This document shows, in pieces, positions 5,551 to 8,326 of a stretch of 8,326 bases of DNA. Made by a program: the position numbers and the translations under genes. The stretch's first letter is position 1. Every line of letters begins with the position of its first letter. The DNA is from an uncultured Eubacterium sp. GTDB lineage: Bacteria; Bacillota_A; Clostridia; Lachnospirales; Lachnospiraceae. The DNA is taken from positions 1-8,326 of the forward strand of contig CAJUSH010000068.1 in assembly GCA_910589045.1 (NCBI GenBank), given 5' to 3'. The notes below the pieces were generated by a model. It ran no database searches and was not told the origin of the DNA. It saw only the letters and a program-made list of their open reading frames with translations.

Positions 5551-7902
5551 TCACGGCTCTTTCGTGTATCCAAGCGCCGCCGCATCAAGCTTTACGCCAA
5601 GCCCCTCGGGCGCCCGGTATGCAATCTCATCCCCGCGCTTCCAGCTCACATAGACAAAGCCCTTCGGCGTTTGCACGCGCCCCTTCGCATATTTGAAAGG
5701 CCCGGGCTGCGGGGCAATCCGCACGCTCTCATAGCCGGGGCCTGCCGGCTGTACGCCCAGCACCACCGACGGCAGCTCGTAGAGTGCCAAAGCGCCCCAC
5801 GCATGGCAGTCGCTGCGCTCCCCCACCTCGTCCTCCACGCAGGTGGTCAGCCCCTTCTCCAGCATCCGCTTCCAGAGCCCCCAATATTGCTCCGTCCAGC
5901 TGTAAAGGCCCGTCTCCCGCAATGCCTCAAACAGATAAAACGCCATGGCAACCGAGCACTGCACGTACTGCTCCGGGAAAAGGAGGGTCCGTTCCAGGTT
6001 CTTTTTCCCCTGCTTTGCGTCGACGGTATGGGTCAGAACCGCAAACACCTGCACATGCTGGCTGTACAATTCGACACCCGGGCCGTCCGTGAGCATTCCC
6101 TCTTTCCCTGTACAATACCTGCGCACTGCAGCCTGCATGTCCTCTGCCCGTTCCAGATAAATACCTGCCAGCTCCTTCCTTCCAAGGTACGCCGCCAAAT
6201 CTGCCGCCCGCAAAAGCCCCATAATATAGAGCAGGCTTTCCATCGTAACCGCCCCGTATAAAACGGCATCCGGCACCCCGGTAGTGTCATCCCACTTTGG
6301 CGTCCAGTCAATGAAGGACCATTTCGGGGATTGCCCGTTCAGGCCTCCCAGCTTCATCACATAGCCCTCCGGCGTCCGCCTGCGGTGAAAGAAATTCAAA
6401 ATCCGCTCCACGATTGGCAGATGGTCCTCCAGAAGCTCCTTGTCGCCAAAATACATCATATGGTCATAGAGCATCAGAATGTAATAAATCGGAAATCCCG
6501 GTATGATGTTTGGCTCGTAGCACGGATACGAGCAGTTCAGCAGCCCGTCGTAGCGCTGGGAACGCCTGAAATCATCCATACATTTTCGCGCCAGGCGGTC
6601 ATCTGCCGATACGGCATAGGTATATAATATTTCCAGCCGCGCATCCATCGCATATTGCAGCTGTTCATAAAAAGGGCAATCCTCGTAAGTTTCATGCATA
6701 CAGCGCCGCAGGCTGCGCTCACTGATCTCCCAGATCTTTTCCATGTCCGGATCGGATGTAGAAACCCCGGTCTGTACCTGAAGCGGATATCCGGTCTCGG
6801 TATAGTAAAACCGATGCAAAATGAGCGGTTCCTCCCCCGTCTCAATTTCCAGCCGGATAAACCGGAAGGTGCGCAGCCAGAACGGCTCATACTCCTCAAA
6901 AAACCTGTCCGTGCCGTAGCCTGCGACCCGGTAGCAATCTGTAAAGCCCTCCAGATGCCCGTTTTGCCAGTCATCCCGCCGCCCCTTCACCGGAAGGCCA
7001 TTGTGATGCTTTTCTGACTGTACATAGCTCTCCGACTGCAGCATCCGAACCACTGCGCCCTCGCCGCCCTGTACGCACAGATGAAGATACGCCGTCATCT
7101 CCTCCCCCGCGGAAATCTCTGCGATCTCCCTTTGGTGCGCCGGGATGATAAGCGGCTGCGCGCCCCTTAGAAATTCCTCCCAGTCCTGCCTTTTTTTTCC
7201 GCTCTCCCGTATAACCATAATCCCCGCAAAATCGTGGTCTTTCCGGTATAAAAACGGAATCGTCCTGGGATGCAGATTGCCGGGGCTGACCGCCTTGCTC
7301 ATAAAAGCGCAGGGCTTTGCCGCATGCCAGTCCCCATCCTCATATCCAGGCCGCATCCATCCGGCCAGCTGTGCCTTTCCAATCCGGTTTTCAAAAATCT
7401 GCAGCGGTGCAAACCCTTCCGCCTCGGAAACGATGCGAAAGCCGTCGTCCTTTTTGCAGCGCCAGCTTTCATCAGCATCAAGGCAATACCGGTTCCCATC
7501 CTCATCCTCGATAGCCCCCTTCACAAACAGCCCCGGGTATTCCGTCCGGAAGATTCCGTGGTTCCCCTTGCGGTGCTGTGTCGGGTAGCGCAGCACCTGT
7601 ACTGCCAGCACATGCTCTTTTTTTTCTGACGGAGCCTTTTCCATGGAAGCTTTTTCAAATAATGGAAGCAAATCAATTTCGTCATAAAACCACGTCTGGG
7701 CGTCCCCGCGGCTTGGCCCCATCTCCACCATGCTCCCGTCCAAATACAGCTTGTATTTGGAATCCGCCGAGATTTGGAGCATTGCCCGTTTCGGCTTTGA
7801 AAAAATATGTATCCTTCTGCGGAAAAGAACCAGCGCCGGCGCGTCCTGATCGGCAGCCGTCCACTGCGGAAGCCAAATCCAATTACTTTTCTGTCCCTGC
7901 AT
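5551..7902 (-). CDS. GH78-like alpha-L-rhamnosidase, cytoplasmic
   Basis: This 783-residue protein is a glycoside hydrolase of the GH78 (alpha-L-rhamnosidase) type, expected to remove terminal alpha-L-rhamnose or a similar sugar by inversion in the cytoplasm; no signal peptide is visible. The N-terminal part has the beta-sandwich signatures of the family (NWIWLPQW near the start, GPSRGDAQTWFYD at about 62-74). The (alpha/alpha)6 catalytic domain carries EDCPFYEQLQYAMDAR at about 407-422, in which D408, E413 and D420 have the spacing of the catalytic acidic residues of known GH78 enzymes. TTCVEDE near 686-692 gives a plausible catalytic base at E690, and SDCHAWGA near 697-704 matches the conserved end of the domain. 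The C-terminal GVQPAGPGYESVRIAPQ strand is also typical. The family often has R-x-E-R-x-G-W where this protein has FYEQLQY, so it is a divergent branch and its substrate is inferred. I chose the ATG at 7902 because AAGAGGAG lies 6 nt upstream; an in-frame TTG at 7923 would place that site inside the gene. It is the first gene of the operon, with 37 nt to the next. Confidence 0.86.
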   Translation of the reverse strand: MQGQKSNWIWLPQWTAADQDAPALVLFRRRIHIFSKPKRAMLQISADSKYKLYLDGSMVEMGPSRGDAQTWFYDEIDLLPLFEKASMEKAPSEKKEHVLAVQVLRYPTQHRKGNHGIFRTEYPGLFVKGAIEDEDGNRYCLDADESWRCKKDDGFRIVSEAEGFAPLQIFENRIGKAQLAGWMRPGYEDGDWHAAKPCAFMSKAVSPGNLHPRTIPFLYRKDHDFAGIMVIRESGKKRQDWEEFLRGAQPLIIPAHQREIAEISAGEEMTAYLHLCVQGGEGAVVRMLQSESYVQSEKHHNGLPVKGRRDDWQNGHLEGFTDCYRVAGYGTDRFFEEYEPFWLRTFRFIRLEIETGEEPLILHRFYYTETGYPLQVQTGVSTSDPDMEKIWEISERSLRRCMHETYEDCPFYEQLQYAMDARLEILYTYAVSADDRLARKCMDDFRRSQRYDGLLNCSYPCYEPNIIPGFPIYYILMLYDHMMYFGDKELLEDHLPIVERILNFFHRRRTPEGYVMKLGGLNGQSPKWSFIDWTPKWDDTTGVPDAVLYGAVTMESLLYIMGLLRAADLAAYLGRKELAGIYLERAEDMQAAVRRYCTGKEGMLTDGPGVELYSQHVQVFAVLTHTVDAKQGKKNLERTLLFPEQYVQCSVAMAFYLFEALRETGLYSWTEQYWGLWKRMLEKGLTTCVEDEVGERSDCHAWGALALYELPSVVLGVQPAGPGYESVRIAPQPGPFKYAKGRVQTPKGFVYVSWKRGDEIAYRAPEGLGVKLDAAALGYTKEP

Positions 7903-7908
7903 ACCACA

Positions 7909-7916
7909 CTCCTCTT
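7909..7916 (-). promoter_or_regulatory. Ribosome binding site deciding the GH78-like start
   Basis: AAGAGGAG, read on the minus strand, is a strong Shine-Dalgarno sequence 6 nt before the ATG at 7902. It settles the start of the GH78-like gene against the TTG at 7923, which has no such site ahead of it. Confidence 0.85.
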
Positions 7917-7935
7917 TCAGCAATAAATTGTAACA

Positions 7936-7954
7936 GTTAAGCCCTCGGCTTCAC
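7936..7954 (-). promoter_or_regulatory. Hairpin in the operon's 5' leader
   Basis: On the minus strand, AAGCC (7951-7947), GAG and GGCTT (7943-7939) form a 5-bp stem with a 3-nt loop; a flanking GT/AC pair across one mismatch could extend it. It lies about 34-50 nt before the GH78-like start codon, inside the predicted leader. It is not followed by a T-run, so it is not a terminator. It could stabilise the 5' end or have no function. Confidence 0.4.
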
Positions 7955-8009
7955 GGTCACGATAAATTCCGGCGAAAGACAACTATCTCTTGCCATTTCC
8001 CGTACCCTC

Positions 8010-8038
8010 ATCATATGGAAATCCTGATTTATCGTCAA
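8010..8038 (-). promoter_or_regulatory. Sigma-A promoter of the glycosidase operon
   Basis: Read on the minus strand, TTGACG (8038-8033) is followed after exactly 17 nt by TATGAT (8015-8010). Each hexamer matches the vegetative consensus at five of six positions with ideal spacing. Transcription would start near 8003, giving a leader of about 100 nt before the GH78-like start codon. No other promoter of this quality was found in the gaps between the five genes, so it probably drives the whole cluster. The assignment is sequence-based and has not been tested. Confidence 0.75.
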
Positions 8039-8054
8039 TGAATCAAAAATCTGT

Positions 8055-8135
8055 TTTATTGATAAATTTATGTTTCATTTTTATCTTTTTTGAATTTATT
8101 GATGTTTTATCACTATATTCGTTTCTTTTATTGAT
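8055..8135. repeat. Three TTTATTGAT repeats upstream of the promoter
   Basis: The nonamer TTTATTGAT occurs at 8055-8063, 8095-8103 and 8127-8135, with start-to-start steps of 40 and 32 nt. The second and third copies extend to TTTATTGATnTTTTAT, and the first and third share an extra leading T. All three lie in one orientation, directly upstream of the -35 element, centred at roughly -56, -96 and -128 from the predicted start. Direct repeats in this position are what an AraC-family activator such as the operon's own YesN could use. The surrounding DNA is very AT-rich, so chance similarity is a real alternative. Confidence 0.5.
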
Positions 8136-8175
8136 ATTTTATTATCCTCCTGCTATACTCCCATATAAGACACCT

Positions 8176-8203
8176 CCGACAGCACAGACATGAAGGCTGC
8201 CGG
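8176..8203. other. Strong 8-bp hairpin upstream of the repeats
   Basis: CCGACAGC (8176-8183) and GCTGCCGG (8196-8203) on the plus strand form an 8-bp stem with a 12-nt loop; the one non-Watson-Crick position is A/C on the plus strand and becomes a G-U pair on the minus strand, so the structure is better in minus-strand RNA. The plus side is followed by ATTTTAC, a weak T-run. On the minus strand the 3' arm runs into GGAGGTG, a Shine-Dalgarno-like sequence without a worthwhile gene behind it. Function unknown. Confidence 0.35.
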
Positions 8204-8240
8204 ATTTTACAAAAATTACAATGCAGCGCATAAAAAACAC

Positions 8241-8311
8241 AGCCGCAAAGACATTCCTCCGTTACACAGCTAATAGCCTCTCGGATTCTCCAGCCCTTAT
8301 TTTCTGCGGCT
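8241..8311 (-). other. Nested inverted repeats ending in a T-run
   Basis: On the minus strand AGCCGCAGA (8311-8303) can pair with TTTGCGGCT (8249-8241), 9 bp including one G-U. Inside lie TCCG/CGGA (8285-8282 with 8261-8258) and a small GGCT/AGCT hairpin near 8268-8278. A T6 run (8237-8232) follows shortly after the outer stem. This is consistent with an irregular terminator for a gene beyond the right edge, or with a structured RNA. I do not recognise a known riboswitch family. A reading frame ending in TAA at about 8297 (KTGFESRRK) might be the tail of such an upstream gene, but it is far too short to judge. Confidence 0.35.
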
Positions 8312-8326
8312 TTCAAATCCCGTTTT

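Noticed and set aside
4479..5696. 405-codon open frame on the plus strand
   Set aside because: It is antisense to the GH30 gene and the end of the GH78-like gene, has an Arg/His/Leu-rich composition typical of a shadow frame, no recognisable motif and no ribosome binding site.
5536..6261. 241-codon open frame on the plus strand
   Set aside because: It is antisense to the GH78-like gene, whose catalytic motifs and C-terminal signatures show that the minus strand codes here.
7903..8160. Catabolite-repression (cre) site
   Set aside because: I looked for the TGWAANCGNTNWCA pattern near the promoter and found no convincing match.
7990..8193. 67-codon hydrophobic frame on the plus strand
   Set aside because: Its hydrophobicity comes from T-rich promoter DNA; it covers the promoter and repeats and has no good ribosome binding site.
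8128..8316. 62-codon cysteine-rich frame on the minus strand
   Set aside because: It begins with TTG without a ribosome binding site, spans the inverted repeats and T-run, and its composition (many Cys, Arg and Ile) looks non-coding.

Overview
The window looks like part of a gut-type, low-to-mid GC Firmicutes chromosome, most likely from a Lachnospiraceae-like member of the Clostridia. The basis is the set of protein families present (YesL/YesM/YesN regulators with cytoplasmic glycosidases), the strong purine-rich ribosome binding sites, the GC-moderate coding DNA between very AT-rich gaps, and a near-consensus sigma-A promoter. Species cannot be named from the sequence alone.

All five convincing genes lie on the minus strand and read as one operon from right to left. 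About 424 nt of non-coding DNA (7903-8326) precedes it. This holds terminator-like and hairpin structures, three copies of TTTATTGAT, a promoter (TTGACG, 17 nt, TATGAT) and a leader of about 100 nt. The genes then run as follows: a GH78-like alpha-L-rhamnosidase (7902-5551), a GH30 beta-glycosidase (5513-4173), an intercistronic hairpin, a YesL/DUF624 membrane protein (4089-3457), a YesM-type sensor histidine kinase (3460-1727) and a YesN-type AraC response regulator (1668-208). Positions 1-207 are AT-rich and hold no gene or clear terminator.

The likely logic is a self-contained sense-and-digest unit. YesM senses an extracellular ligand, probably a glycoside or oligosaccharide delivered by a transporter outside the window. 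YesN is phosphorylated and activates transcription, plausibly at the repeats just upstream of the promoter. The two enzymes carry no signal peptide, so they would strip rhamnose-like and beta-linked sugars inside the cell. Because the regulators sit downstream of the enzymes on the same apparent transcript, the circuit would be positively autoregulated.

I see no mobile element, CRISPR array, tRNA or rRNA. No clearly new system is evident. The points most worth a second look are the promoter and repeat architecture, the divergent catalytic motif of the GH78-like enzyme, the pairing of GH78-like and GH30 enzymes, and the structured DNA upstream of the promoter.
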